Part shown: one piece after another, positions 48,063 to 61,936 of the stretch | How positions within the stretch are numbered: the stretch's first letter is position 1 | How the letters are laid out: each line of letters starts with the position of its first letter | Assembly: GCA_037954235.1 (NCBI GenBank) | Contig: JBBMOA010000004.1 | Span: 4,353,001-4,417,000, forward strand | DNA: 64,000 nucleotides | Source: Aulostomus chinensis | Taxonomy: Eukaryota; Chordata; Actinopteri; Syngnathiformes; Aulostomidae | Direction of reading: 5' to 3' | The notes under the pieces: generated by a model | The model's database searches: none | Seen by the model: only the letters and a program-made list of their open reading frames with translations | Told to the model about the DNA's origin: nothing | Program-made: the position numbers and the translations under genes

Positions 48063-48640
48063 TTGTCACTTCCTTTTTTTAGATTTCAGATTTTTCCCCC
48101 TCCGAATGGAGGTTTTCTCCTGTTGTGTCAGTTATCAGGCAGGTGCCACTGTCACATGGTGCAAACGCGTCAGCGCCCCACAGCACCGGCGCCTTCTCAT
48201 AGTTACTGTGGGACACAGTTCCCTCCACTGCAGCTGGGCCGTGCTACGTTTTTCCTCGCAGGGCGCATGCGGATACGCAACTTCTCCATTTCTCCGCCAC
48301 AACTTGATGGCCCACCCTAGAGACCTTGGATTGGTTCTGCAGTGCAGTTTTTTTGTTTTTTTTAAACCTCCAAGGTCTCGTTCCGACTGCATCCGAATCA
48401 GATTTCTCCCAAATCAGCTCTTTTTCTGTCCCCACTGTTAGTTGCCAGCGATGACATCAGATTAGTTGCGTTCAAATGAGGCAAACATCAGTGGTGAGAC
48501 AGGCTGTGACACGATAGACACTCCAGTTTGAGTGTCCAGGCTACAGAAGAAATCAGATTCCAATCAGTTTTCAAACCAACACCAAACACGGCTTCAATCA
48601 GATGAACTCCGATTTCTTGTGTTTTGTGGTCGTCCAGACT
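48063..48640. mobile_element. possible degraded MITE-like segment
   Basis: The segment is locally GC-richer than its flanks. It contains repeated ATCAGATTT/AATCAGATT words (48398, 48550 and 48593 regions) and GAGTGTCCAGGCT/GTCGTCCAGACTCGG blocks. Together these resemble a fish element class that pairs AATCAGATT with GTGTGGACG/TCCAGAC. No clean terminal inverted repeats were found. The three overlapping frames here are not convincing genes. Confidence 0.3.
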
Positions 48641-49437
48641 CGGCCTGACGTGGGTTGGCCTCTGAATGGAATGTTTTCCTATCACCATCATTGTGCTGCT
48701 CAGGTGTCGTTGCATTATCTGAACACTGTTTGCACTTTTCAGATGATTAAAGCACTTTTACATTCCTTTTCTCTCCATCCTGGCGCTGGATTAATGACTC
48801 CTGCAGGAATTCATGCTTGCATTTTGGCTTTCAAATTTGTGAACCTTTTCACCAACTCAACTGCGACTCAGCACTGGAACATTTCTTTACCACCTTTGTT
48901 TGAAAAAGAAAAGGCTGGATGTCTCTGGCTTGTGCTACGTTTACAATTTCATGTGCTTGAGAAATAGGAATAAAATCAGTTTTCGCCGGGGTTTTGATTT
49001 TACACCACAATGAAATAAAGATGACAAAGTCTGACCGTGCATTTTGGCGCGGAAATCATCTCTCATATGAATTCCTGACTAAGATGGTGGCTAGAATGCA
49101 GAGAAGAAGAAACCCGGGTGTGGTCTAGTTTTTGATCATGTGCAGGATTACAGTGACGCTTGGCTCTCCTTGTCTCGGCTCTCAAACTCTCCGGTGTAAT
49201 CCACGTCCGCTTTGTCCGGCCGCAATCTCAGTAATTCACAAACACAAGAACACTTCCTGTTTGGGACGAGTCGAAAAAGTTAAGCTGAACTGAACTTGAA
49301 CGCTTGTTCACGCTGGAGCAGGACTGAAGGCTCTCATCTCTCAAGAACGACAAGTGGCCCATTAGATTGTGTTGTATATTTCTATATTACCTATTACATC
49401 ATTGATATTTAAAATAGATATCGCCCACCTCTTAACT

Positions 49438-49462
49438 TGTGTGTGTGTGTGTGTGTGTGTTT
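49438..49462 (+). repeat. (TG)~12 microsatellite
   Basis: Short TG run. A G homopolymer of about 14 bases lies nearby at about 49577-49591. Confidence 0.9.
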
Positions 49463-51239
49463 GTGCGCATTTTTCCTCCATGCATTTATCCTGTTAAGGA
49501 AAATTATTTCTACATCTCTCTAGATGTTTTATAGAGCTCCATTGAGTTTCCGAATCTCCATATCTCTGATTGGGGAGGGGGGGGGGGGGGGATGACGGTT
49601 GGGGGCTGGCAGGATATAAATATAAAATATTCATAGCCCAAACTGAAGGCAATCAAACTAACTTAGATAACCACTTTAAAAACTGGGTCCTCTTCCATTA
49701 AACACACTAAATGATGACGCAAGGATTTATTCCTCGTTGTGCTTTTATTACTTTGCATTGCTGCCATGTTTGACCATCAATCTTTGAAAAGACGAGTTTC
49801 TGAAAGTCATGTTTTCATTTCCTTCGACAGTTTTAGAGCGGCTTCACATCAGCTGCCTCTAACAAGCTTGCATAAGTACTAAAATAATTTGACTGTGACT
49901 CACACGCGTGACAAATCTCTTTTTTTTTCAACCCAGCTATAGTAGGAGTTTAATTAGTTCTGTCACATATTTTGCATTGATTTTATTTCGGCTCTTCTGG
50001 AGTTGATCCAAATGCATACCCTTTAATATTTAGCCGAGTGGAACTTAATATTAATCCTTCACAGAGCTTTTTGTTTTATTGCGCATGCTGCATCGCCAGC
50101 TTGTAAAATTGTGTTTATTTTGGAGGGAGCAATCATTCTCAGTTGTAATGCTTTGCACATTTAAGCACTTTAGCAGCCCAGAAAACAATAAATCAACACA
50201 ACAAAACCTTGAAGTGAAATTGTATAAACCTGCATAAACGGTGTCCATGCCAAACCTCCCACGGAGGAATATTCCAAACACTTCCAGTCTTTTTCTGCCG
50301 TCTACCTGGATTTTCTACACCTGAGGCACGAGATTGCAAAATCTTAACAGCACGGGTTGTGCAGTAGGTGTGTTATCACCGTTGACACACTTAAAGAGGC
50401 GCCACACACACACATACAGGTACTGCGTGGCACAGATTAAAAAAAGACTGTCACACAGTCCTTGCCAGTGCAACATATGCAATATTTTTACTACAGTTTT
50501 GTCTAATTCTACTGTCATCTGTGTGTATGCCCGTCCATGCATGCGCTCCATCTGTGCGTGTTCTGTTCGTCATACCAGTAGCCAGGTTATCTCCTCCTTT
50601 ATCATTATCTCCTACACTAACTCATAAATCTGTGTGCTGATAGTGCTGCTCCAGCATACTAATGCATATTCATAACAACGCCACCTAAATATTCATGAGC
50701 AAATGTCTGGCCAAAGCGCTTCCCCCGCCAGAATAGTGAAATATAAGACACAGTTTGCCTTTTTATGGGCTTGTTTTCACTGCTGTTTGTGGCGATGGGT
50801 GGGGAGTTTTGGAGGAGATGATGTATTTGCATGTCTCAAGGAGAATTATGGCGCACAAGTTTGGTACGACTTCGCCGGTGATAGTTCCCACTTGAGTTTC
50901 TTTTCAGAATCGTCCTGGGGCCGGTTGTTGAAGGTGAAAAACGAGCAGAGTAACAGCTTTTGATAGGTTTATTTTTACAAAGATGTGGCACATACATCAA
51001 GGTTCCATCAATAAATGACAGATTACCATGCAAATTACGGATGCATCCCCGACATTTTCTTTACTACCGAAACAAAACAGTAAACTTGATGCATTTTTAT
51101 CAGTTTAAATCAAGTGTTCCTCTGGTGCCTCTCGGGTTTATGAAGCAGTGACGTGCTGCTGCAAGTTGGTCAAACCTCACGGCAACACTTTTATCGCATC
51201 GATAACTGTTCACTCAGGGAAAAATATACTCAACCAATC

Positions 51240-51560
51240 GATCATTTCTATCGCTCCTTACAAGCTGATCAATTGAAATTCAAAGTGCTTCACAAGTGAT
51301 TAACCTAACAGAATGACGTGTGAGAAAAATAGTTTTAGAGATGAATGACGGAACGAGAAAAAGTTAATAAATGAACCAAACAGGAGAAATGTATTAAACA
51401 TAGCACAAATAAAGAGAGCACCTATTGTTTAAAATAAGAACAGTGAATTAGAGCAGAGCAAATGAGAGGAATTAGAATGTGTATGTGTAAATAAAATGAT
51501 CAAAGCCAGACTGAACAGATGAGGTTTGGATTTACATGAGAAAAGATCAACATGTTTAGC
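51240..51560 (+). repeat. dispersed teleost-type repeat fragment (5' portion)
   Basis: Contains GAAATTCAAAGTGCTTCACA, a long A-rich stretch, then CAGATGAGGTTTGGATTTAC. This is the layout of the other half of the repeat class seen at 4540-4680 (AAAGTGCTTTACA ... GATGGGTTTTAAGCCTGGATTT). Assignment is by pattern only. Confidence 0.45.
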
Positions 51561-51875
51561 TGCTCTCAAGCCTGTTCCTGTGTCTCATGGTAATTTTACC
51601 GGCTACAGCAAAGATGGAGGTAGAAACGGGGGTCTGGGTCGAGGGTGTGGTTGTGGGGTCAACAAGAGTCGCAAACAAATAAGTCCTTAATTATGCTGAA
51701 GCGACGCGTCAAGCTCACCTGCATAAACTAACTGTTATTAATCAACCTTTGCTTTAAAGTTTTACACAACGCATGTGAGCGTCGGACCAGTTCCTCCCTC
51801 TCACATGTAGCTGTCAGAAATGCTGTCGCCCGGGAGAACGCGAGCCACATGAGGTAGAACCTCTCTCTCTAATTT

Positions 51876-51878
<3 letters not shown>

Positions 51879-51939
<61 letters not shown>

Positions 51940-51946
51940 TGTGTGA
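51879..51946 (+). repeat. (TG)~33 microsatellite
   Basis: TG run with one T interruption near the end. Confidence 0.95.
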
Positions 51947-52639
51947 AGAAATGAGCTCAAAGGTGTGAAAGTGTTTTTTTTCTTCTTTTTTTTATTTACT
52001 CACTCAAGTTTTCTCCGGATGAATGATTTGATCGGAGATTGACGGCAAACATATTGGATGGGAGGTGTGGGGATGCCAGCGTGTCAGAATCCTGTCATTT
52101 ATACTGCTGTTGTCTCCTATAGTATGCACGCAAAAGTACACCCACTAGTAAGTCATATTTCATAAGCATGATTCTTTAATACAAGAGCCATCAAAAAGTG
52201 TACTCGCCTCCACCGTTGCATCTCAGCCCTCCTGTCTGAAGCAACAAAGGACGCTGACATCCTGGATATTGACCAACGAGCAGCTTTCAGCAAACATGAT
52301 GATTTAAGCTTAACGGAACAAAAAGGCTGGGTTTATAAGATCGGGGTAACTGCTGAGCAACTCAATTATATATGTGTGCAGAAAACAGCCCTCGAGGGGT
52401 TTCCTCTATTAATGGCCTCTTCCCTGCTGATGTTTAATATGCTTTGATTTTCTCCGTTTCTTGCACTTTCATTTTACTTTAGCTTCTAACACAGGTAATA
52501 TTATATACTACACAGTAAATTACCATGTTTATGATGCATTGAGTCTCATTACACCACTTTAATTCATTGTAGGAGAACTGCTAAGTTAATAATTTTTTCT
52601 TTACACAAGAAGCTGGAAGTCCTGCTTGGGAAACGGAGG

Positions 52640-53420
52640 AAGGGTCGGCGTCAAACTGTTTTCTTTCTTTTTTGCGCTGACTGACCTGCTTTGATACGAC
52701 CAAGCAGCCCCAAACACCCGACTTTGTCTCCAATCTTTGGTACCAAAGGAATCGGCATCAGTGAGTCTGAAACGGAGGCTTTTTTCATCAACGCTGTCTG
52801 GATGGGGACCAGTTGGGTCTCTGATAATTTCCAGAACCTGGTTCCAGACCTACTTTACTCTTAACTGTTACTATTTTTTATAACTTGGCGCTACTCAAAT
52901 ACAATTGACCCCACTCATTAAGATGTTATGGCTTCCTCACTGTACGCGTGATGGAAACTTGCAGTGAGAACACTACGTCGCGTCAGGAGCTGCAGGATTG
53001 TTTGGACTGTAATCGTGAGGTCAGCCGGTGCAAGAAGAAACAAACAAAACAAAAACCATGCAGGTTTTGTAGTGTCATGCTGTCAGGCCCGGTGTCGAAC
53101 GCTGGTTCTGCTTTGTCCCAGCTATCAATGCTACCAAGCATTTCTGGTACCAAACCATTTGATCCCATCAGTACCAGTGAGCTGAGATGTAATGGCTGCC
53201 CCACATTGAACCTGATACACACACGTTGCGTGTGTGTGTGTGTGTTTGTTGTGCTCCAAGACGACAGCTGCAACAGTATAGAAGTGATGGCGATCTCTCA
53301 GCTGGTGCAGGCGCGGTTCACACCAGGAGCATCGTCGTCCGACATTTGCTTATTTGATAAAGCCCTCGACTTTGTTCTCAGTTTAAGAGTTGAAAGTTGC
53401 AAGAAAAAGAGCTGACAGCA
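52640..53420. mobile_element. possible degraded hAT-type non-autonomous element
   Basis: Contains TTTGGTACCAAAGGAATCGG, CAGAACCTGGTTCCAGACC, TTGGCGCTACTCAAATAC and TTCTGGTACCAAACC in an arrangement reminiscent of a GGTACC-rich fish MITE. A 155-codon frame (52948-53415) runs through it but includes a TG microsatellite and shows no domain. Terminal repeats were not resolved. Confidence 0.3.
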
Positions 53421-56400
53421 TTTAGGAACCAGGAAGACGGCACGATGTCAGGCATCTTAGCAGATAACCTTTAGTTAATTAGCCCATTAAACCTGGAGTC
53501 TGATTTGCCCAGAACAGCGTAAGTAAATTTAAAGCTGCTCTTGGAATAAATGCCTGATTTTGTCTGAAAGGAAACACTCAGATGTTACAATCAGTGTGAG
53601 TTCTCCTGACTTTGAAATGTGGAAGTCTGAATAGAAATTTAAGATTTTTATTCGTGAAGAATAAGAAAAAGAAAAGGGACCCAACTTAAAAACAGGTGGC
53701 TGCAGATGAAGACAGTGAGAAGCTGGAAAATAACAGGCCGCAGCATCAAGACCTGATCTGATTCAGGTTCCGATTTCGCCGAGACGTCATAGAGAAAGAG
53801 CAGTTCACATAAACACGAGTTCTCCCTCAAGATAAGAAGTTTCATTTGAGGGATGTACAATCTGAAATGTTCATTTCCTACGGCGGCCATGTTGGATTAC
53901 TGGTGTTTCCTATGAAAATGTCTGATGAATAAATTGACCATTTGATTTATATATTCAAGGTTTTTTTGTTTTAAACTTTGTTCTAGTTTCGAATTTGTTG
54001 CTGTTCTTTTTTTTCCAGCTGTAGTTCATTTTGAGAGGATTGCCGGCAGAAAATCCAGCTGCAGCGAGGAGATAAGGGTACATACAGAGAACCTAAAAGG
54101 ATGAAATGTCAGCTTTCAGCGTAAGAATCTCTCGATGGTCACTCACATTGTCGAATCCTGTCTTGCGGCTCCTCTTGTGCAATTAAAACATGACACTTGT
54201 GCGCAACTCTGATGAAGTGACAGCTTGTCTCTGAGCCTCAACAGTCTAACATCCTGCAGCAGGCGTCATACGGACACCATATTATTCAACTGTAGAACAT
54301 TTTTACATAAATCTAGCTAAAAAAGGAGCAATAAATGACTTCCTTCCTCTCATTTACATCCTTCAATGAGACTGCATTATGGGTAATTTTAGTTTTTCAG
54401 CATGCCAAAAAGTGTCCCAATCAGTGGAATGCAGTTCAAAGGGAGCATGGTGTGTCTGACTGTGTGTGTGTGTGTGTGTACATGAATGAGAGCCACCCTT
54501 AACAATAGTCCGACATGAGACGAGCTCTTCGCTTCATGATCTGCGTTGCCGTCTCATTGTCAGTCAGTCAGCTGTCAGCAGTGTTACGCGTGATGAGGAA
54601 AAGGCCTTTTGTTCACAAGAGAGAATAATCTCTATTAAGTTCTTGATTCGGAGGAGAGTCGAGAAGAGGATGAATCTGACTGAATAACTTGGGTCACGGC
54701 GCAGCCCACAGTTATTTTTAACTGCTTCTCCAACTCTCTTTTGTATTTTTCTCTCCTTCCCTCTCTCTTTGTCCCTCTAATCTGCCTCGCTCAATCACTC
54801 CCTCATTGTCGTCTTCTTCTCAGTTCACCCCTCTATCTCACTGTTCCTCTGTCCATCACCGTCCCGCTCATGTACCCGGACATAGCAACAACCGCACACC
54901 GAGACACAAATTGCAAACTTTGAAGTCTGAATGAACTGACAGCTGCATGCGTCCTCGCTGTCTGCCTGGCTTTTTATTGGCACTTGAACGTTGTGCAATG
55001 GTAATTGGGTGAGCTGCTAATCAGGAGCAGTGTGTGTGTGTGAGTGTGTGTTTTCCTTCTGTGGTACAATGACTTTTTTCCCCCAGCATAAAACAGCTCA
55101 AGGGTGGAAACTGACCCCCTTAGTTAATTGTCTCTCCGCCTGTCAAAGTTTTCATTCTAACATGGAACATGCGGATTACACTGATAACAATAATAGATTT
55201 ACTGCTGGAAATTCTTTGTTCCTTAATTTAAAAGAGAGATGGATGAAAGCCGACAACCATTAATTCAACCATGCTGATATCTAGAAAACAGGGAAACAAG
55301 AACCACTGTAGCTGCTGTCGCTAGCTTGAGTCATAAATGTTTGCATTAGCAAGGCGCAGGTTCTTCAAAATCCAGTGAAGGCCAGGATGGTACAGTGGTG
55401 GTACCCTAGATCCTGGTACCATGCGGTACTTGCCACTACAGAACTACTACAGAGTGGATGTGCTGGTCAAGAATTGTCTGTTTTGGACGAAGTATCATCG
55501 TATAATGGCCCGACTTTAACGCTGCAGAGACAGAAGCGCAATCATTTTCCATTTCAAACTAGTACCAATAGGCACTGCATGCGTGGCATCTTGATTTTCT
55601 TGGGGTCCTGAGGTGACAAATTTAGGAACACCTGATGTTCTGGCAGCCAAATTAATAAAAACTCAACAGTGTTTCTTTTTTTTCTTTTTTTCTTTTAGAT
55701 TTTACAGCTGGTTTCTGGCTGGTTCTTTTACAGAGATGCTGATTCAGCGCTGCTCTACTTCTGCTACTGGCTCAGAGGCAGAACAGTGGCTTAATATTAA
55801 CGGCTTGAGAAAACCAGTGTAATAAGGGCCACAGACCCCTTAACTGGTGTAGTCAGTTAATGATGTGATCTTGGGCCTTCCATTTAATACTTGGTTAAGA
55901 ATGTGTATGGTAATTAATTAGATGGATAGACTCATGATCGCAGCGTTAGAGAAAGAAAATGCATTCTGGTTATTTACACCTTCCTCTTTAGGTGTGAAAA
56001 ACACCAAATCTTAGGCTCAGGAAATGAAGCGTGTTCTCTGAAACGTGAGCGAGGTGTCTAAATATGGGACACCCTCCCCACGCTGTCCCCCGGAAGCTCC
56101 TTTACATGGTTTTGACAGGCAGACAGATTTGACATCAGCTCCCCAGAGGAAGCACTTCCTCCCACAATAAGAGCCTGACACATCTCTTCAGTCCAGGCGA
56201 GGAGGGTGGTCTGGTGGGAGACCCGCTGCGTGTCTCAGAGCTTCAACACTGATTTTGGTATCATTCAGTGGCCATTATTCCCAAGCTGGTGTACACGTTT
56301 CCAAGTTATGTCAGGAGATATAGGGGGAAAATGGGCTCTAACCTTTCAAAATCCTTCATTAGCAGGAGATTGAATTATACTGGGGATAAAAAGTATCGGG

Positions 56401-56599
56401 AGCCACTGTGTTTTGATACCATAGCATAAAGACGTACCTCAACGTACCTCAAAGACTGGTCACTAATTGCCAGTTCGACAAGTTTCTTTGGTAATGAACT
56501 CACGTTTATAACTACTTACCTGTTCGTGTCTCTGCTTCTGGTTAACCTTGACAGGTGCGAAACTGTAGAAGAAGACAGAAATAACCCACAGCACAATTT
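53421..56599. other. tafa5 intron 1, gene-free
   Basis: Short TG runs at about 54463 and 55030; otherwise only the fragment listed at 55372. Confidence 0.5.
55372..55615. mobile_element. possible GGTACC-rich element fragment
   Basis: Four GGTACC or GGTAC words occur within 60 bases (55388-55442), followed by AACTAGTACCAATAGGC at about 55558. The vocabulary is shared with the segment at 52640-53420, which suggests a related remnant. Weak. Confidence 0.25.
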
Positions 56600-56630
56600 A
56601 CACACACGCGCACACACACACACACACACA

Positions 56631-56688
<58 letters not shown>
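56600..56688 (+). repeat. (CA)n(TA)~28 compound microsatellite
   Basis: CA with CGCG interruptions 56600-56630, then TGCA, then TA 56634-56688. Confidence 0.95.
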
Positions 56689-56689
<1 letters not shown>

Positions 56690-59600
56690 CAGCTAGAAAA
56701 GTAAAGGCTGCTTTTAACATGGTACAAATGAGCTCAGTATACTTCTGCCATATGGAACTTCCTCATATTCAAGCGTCCATGGCACACCTGTTTTTAAGAG
56801 ATGAAGAAATTTCCCCCTAAAACGGACATCTGCAGTCCTTGTACACACCACGGAATACATAATCAGTCCCCCCTCGCTCATTCCCTCATGTTTCTACACC
56901 CATCAATGCATATGCATGAGCAGGATACACATAATTCACCAATCTGTACCCCCGTGCTGTTGTGGTCATGTGTGGTCTGTTCTTAGACACCGTGCCATGA
57001 TTACGTGATGGAATCACACTTGAAATGCGCCCTGACGCGTTGGTACACCTGTCCTTTCTGCCAGGCCTGCCACTGGAGGAGGTTACTGGAGGTTCAAGCG
57101 GGTCTTTTATTCCAAGTTGCATTTATAGCTTCTTGAGGACAGACAAATATAAGCTTTCAGCCTGGTGTGGCTGCCAACCTCCCGCATCGAATGGCACATC
57201 GTTGACTCTGGTTGATCACATAATAGAGTATTTTAAATATGTATAGAAGTGTTTGCTGTTCTCTAAAATGTACTGTGCACTGGACTGTAGACCTCTACTC
57301 CTGCTCTCTGGTGGACTGCGGTTATGAAGTGGTTAATTAGAGACATCCGTGCATCTACATTGCTTGCGAGGGCAGTTTTGCGACTGGCGAAGGGTTTGCC
57401 ACTTCATATATCGACTCGCAGGCCTTTAATAATTAAACTCCCAAGAAACTTTATCCTCTCCTGTTGCTGGCTTAGGTCACCATTCTCTGCAAACACGTTG
57501 CACTTTGGAAAGACAACGAGGGGTAAACATGAACTTAAAGCCTGTCGTGCAACAAGTGCCTCTACTTTGACACTACCCCGGTTCTTGCCCTGAGGAGTGA
57601 GTTCACGTTGCACTTTGAGGGACTTCTGCAAGGCAGAAGGATGTATTACGTCTGGCTCCACTCTTGGAGATCCACTTTGTCAGTTCCTTTGTCAGGAAAA
57701 ATACTTTAGCGGTTTTTCCGCTAGCATCCACTCAATACTAATAATATGGTTCAATGGAATTTGCGAGCATCTATGCACAGAAACAGCTTGAGTAAAAGCC
57801 TGGAAGGTCAGTCAGCAGGCATTTAAACGGAGGTGAGAAAGCAAGCAAGACGCTTTTCTATTGTGCTAAAATACAAGAACATGGAAAACACTGGCTTTCT
57901 GCAGCAGCCGTCAGTTTTCAGAACATGACTTTTTTTTTTAAAGGATGTTTTTGAAACACTTCTTCCAGCAGTATTGTTACAACGCAAATCTTTTACCATC
58001 CTCATATCAAGCACATCTTGTGTCCATAGCAGAATATTCCAGGAGGGAAGCTGAGTGTCACCCTTGTGTTCCAAGGCAAGATTTTACAACAATAAGTTCG
58101 AAGTAAAATGCTATAAAAAAAGTGCTATGTTGCTAACAGAACTACAACCTAATCTTAATATATGCAGAACACAATGTTCCCTTTTAGCTCGTAAAATAAA
58201 ATGGATTATACTCTCAAATTGGCATTGATGTGTACCTCATCATTGCACTAAGAGGTCAAAATTAATGCCACAGTAAAGGATTCAGATATTTTAGTGCCTG
58301 TGTCATTTCTAATCAGGTCCTGTAGGAATGTATGAATGAATCTTCTCATCTGTAATGCACCTCTAAAGACAGACAGAAGGCAACCAAACAAAATCACCCC
58401 AAAAAATAAGAGAACAGGGATCAAAAAGAAAAATGGCAAATAATTGACAGACAGAGAGGCGAGGGCGCACACCAACAGCAAGACCAGATCACAGGACAGA
58501 TAGGCTTGCAGACTGAACGATGTCCGTGTGCGTGTGTGTCTTTATGCCCCAGCTGAGCTGCACCAAAGCAGCAGCATAGAGGCCGAGTTAAATGGGGAGG
58601 GGAGATTAAAGGCAGTACTGGGGCCTGCAGCCTCTGTATTCAATCACAGCGCTCCCCCACACCTCAGCCTGCATGCTGATCAAGATGCAGTGAAAGGAGC
58701 CATGCACTCGGCCACTCCCATACACAAGAGCCCGGGCTAAACACTCGGGCCACTTGTGCTGTCGTGGCACCAGATTTTGACCATACGATTATCAAAAAAA
58801 AAAAAAAAAATCAGATTTATGGCAACACATCCAAACATCATGTTCATGTTTTTTGGTCAAAGGCAACACGAGTTTTGAAAATCAACTGTAAGATTGATTC
58901 TTTAAATTGTGAGATACCCTTGGGAGAATGTTCAACCTTGAAAACAAATCCAGTTAGTTGTAGGTGTTGGTAAATGGTTCTTGATCTTAGTGTCCATAAC
59001 AAAGGCTTTCAACAAGGGGGAAGGTTGGAATGTAAATCAGCTGTTGCAATCATGCTTCCAGCTAATGTTAGCAAAGTTAGCATTTCCTAATCTCTTAAAA
59101 TAGAAAACTGCTGGATGATGCCAACCTGAAAACTACGGCATGGCTTCCCTTGACCAAAAGCTAAAGGGATTTTTACCGTGATTTTTCGGTCATTGCTGAA
59201 AACTAGCTGTGAGGCTAACAAAAATAATTTTAAGCTCGTGTGAACTACAGATCCTGTGTCAGGCATGAAAACCTATTCAAACATTCTACTGACTCTGAGA
59301 ACCAGATGATCACAATGCTAATTTATGGGTTTTAGGATTCATTTCTGCAGCGTTTTGTCATGATGGACTACAACTGCTAACATACTCGCCACCTATTGGC
59401 CTGGGTTGTGAAGCCAGAGGCTCTATCTTACTTTCAGAGTTACAAATAGCGTCTTTAATGCCATTTAATTAGATTGCAGTCATTCACTGTTGTTGTACAG
59501 CCAGATGGAATCTGTGCCATGTAATATTGAAGGTTAAAATTAAGGAATAAATCATTCCCTTTTATTTTTTTTTTGCCTGTCAGTGTTGTCAAGAAAATTC

Positions 59601-61629
59601 TTATTTTAAAGTCACCCACTCTTTTACATCCAAGTTTCTGGGAAAGTCTGGCCATCTTTGCAGTGCCGGCCGGAGGTCATTAGTGCTGCGTTGGCAGTGA
59701 CATATTCCACGGCATGCAGCAATTTCAACATTTATTTTTTGTTGCAGAAAAGCAACTGTGGCTGTAATGTCAAGACGACCTTCTGTTTTGGATGCTCCAC
59801 CCGCTGAGCTCTCCTCCGCAATCCTCCGCAATGCTCATATTTGAGGTGTTTTTCAAATCACGTGGATGGTTTAAATTTACTGTCAACTCCAAATTGGAGT
59901 TCCATGGCATTTTTTTTAAGAAACAAACAGATGCAAAACTGACCTTTAAATTGCTATTTTAGCAGAAAGGTAATTGGTAAAAAGCACAGCTGGTTATATT
60001 TCTGTGCAAATGCTAATTTGGGTCACAGCCGTGGTGCTTGATGTGTTCGGAGAAGGCATCTTTATTTCCTATTTCTCATGTCTCACATATCTCACACACT
60101 AGCACACACAAACCAAATAAATCCCAGGAAACTGTTAAGGACACTGATGATAGCTGTCTTTTTATAATGTCCTTTATTCAACCTGTTCATCATACATTAT
60201 CTGACCCTGTCGCACAGCGGGGTTTTTTTTTTAGCTTGAGAAATTGGAAAATAAGACAATTGCTGCGAGGCGACAATGTAGAAAGTGATTACCAAGAAAA
60301 GAACTGAAGGTTTCCTGCCAGTGAGAGGAACATGTAGAATGCACCCGTAGCTGACCAGTCAGTGTTACTGTAGTAGCCTGAAGCTGCAGGTACATTTTTG
60401 AAATGGTGCACCTCGGCTGTGGCGGCGCCTCCAGCAGACCTACGTCTGTGACGCCGTGACAGCAGGAAGACAAATGCATGACTTATTCTATGGGGGCGAC
60501 TGTGACGTGAGGTTCGCTGGATTTCCCCCTAGACGTCAGGGTACTGGAGCTCCATGTTATTCTTCCAGTCCCGGAAAGAAAATGTCAGTTTTTGCAACGC
60601 AACGTTGTGCTTTTAAAATTAGTGACATTCCAGACCAACTGACTTGCAGAAGAAAGTCAGCGATGTCATTCTTTCCATCTTAAACTAAAGCTTGCGATCA
60701 GAAGTGAGTGTTTCGTCTTTAGCTAATGCTAAAAAAAAAATTTGGCATTTCCTTCTTTCTCCCATAAGAGCTTGACACTACAATTGCTGGTTGTTTGCTG
60801 CCCCCTGTTGATTCGGAGTGTCAAACATGAAGGGTTTCCTTAGAAAGATGAAGAAATGTGAACTTTTCCTGTCTGATTTTTTGTGTGCCAAAACAGAGTT
60901 TAAGTGATTATCTGACTCTCATGTTCTGTGCTTCTGGGAGCACTGACGGAGCGGCACTCCTAATCTCATCATACATTATGTATAATGACAATAAAGCTTC
61001 CTGTCTTCCATCTTATACCTGGGGGGTTGAGGCCATGCTCAACAGCACTGCGGTGGAGGTGATGAGCAAGGAGCGAAGTCTGCTTCTTCATTTTCTCCAC
61101 GCAGATTGTGGCGGGGATATTTGTATGCATCTGCTCTCTACAGAAGTTAATTGGAAGGATTAGTGTAGCACCTGCATAAAAGAATTGGAGTACGCACCGC
61201 GTGTAATTTTAAAGTAGAAAGTTGTGTTGGTTGTATTTATATTCCTGGGTATGGCTCAATAATCCCACAGGAGAATTCTTTTATTTTATGCACAAAGTAA
61301 TTAATTCAACCAATATTGGAAAATTATGGATGGCCCATATGTGTTTCTGAAAACTGGGAGCCCACTACACTCGCGGTGTGCGTTGTGGGACCAAAATCCC
61401 AGGCCACCACAACTTTTAATGACTTTTTAGAGCAAGAGACTTAGTTTGAAGGTCAGGGTTAGAATAAGGGCCCCGTCAGGGTCACGGTTAGGCGTGAGTT
61501 GAGGTGCGGCGTTAGAGGATGCAATAAAAGACTGTTGGAAAAGAGTAGAAAGCGACTGCAGTTAAATTCACCGCACATACATGGAGTAATGTGTGCATGA
61601 GTTAACACACTTGAGATGCTTTATTATTG

Positions 61630-61712
61630 ATTTTCACGTATCGAACCCCGGCCATCGCTCATCAGAAGTCTAACGCTGTCTGACGCACCTAGCGTCTGGG
61701 CCCAAGGGTGCA
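61630..61712 (-). mobile_element. tRNA-like repeat fragment
   Basis: On the minus strand, GGCCGGGGTTCGATACG resembles a T-arm/box B, preceded by AGCGTTAGACTTCTGATG, which resembles a D-to-anticodon segment. The anticodon stem does not pair well and there is no matched acceptor stem. It is therefore not a plausible functional tRNA gene, but probably a SINE or tRNA-derived remnant. Confidence 0.35.
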
Positions 61713-61877
61713 AAAAAAAGAAGGAAATGATTGGAGTTTCTCATGTGCACCCATGGGTCTTTAGTCTGCAGAATCATAGCTACATTTAAGAGACTTCACC
61801 TTATCATCATTGCCCCATTGTGATGTATCCTCCAGGGGATGAAAATATGCTTAATTGCAGCGAAGTGGCACTCTTAT

Positions 61878-61879
<2 letters not shown>

Positions 61880-61932
<53 letters not shown>
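61880..61932 (+). repeat. (TG)~26 microsatellite
   Basis: TG run followed by TATGTGAGCGCG. Confidence 0.95.

Positions 61933-61936
<4 letters not shown>

Larger units (their letters stand above)
48641..52639. other. tafa5 intron 1, gene-free
   Basis: Only the TG tracts, a G homopolymer and the repeat fragment at 51240 are supported. Confidence 0.5.

Noticed and set aside
52948..53415. 155-codon frame on the + strand
   Set aside because: It runs through a TG microsatellite and a repeat-like segment, has no recognisable domain, and has codon usage typical of a chance frame.
61630..61712. functional tRNA gene on the minus strand
   Set aside because: T-arm-like and D-arm-like words are present, but the anticodon and acceptor stems do not pair.
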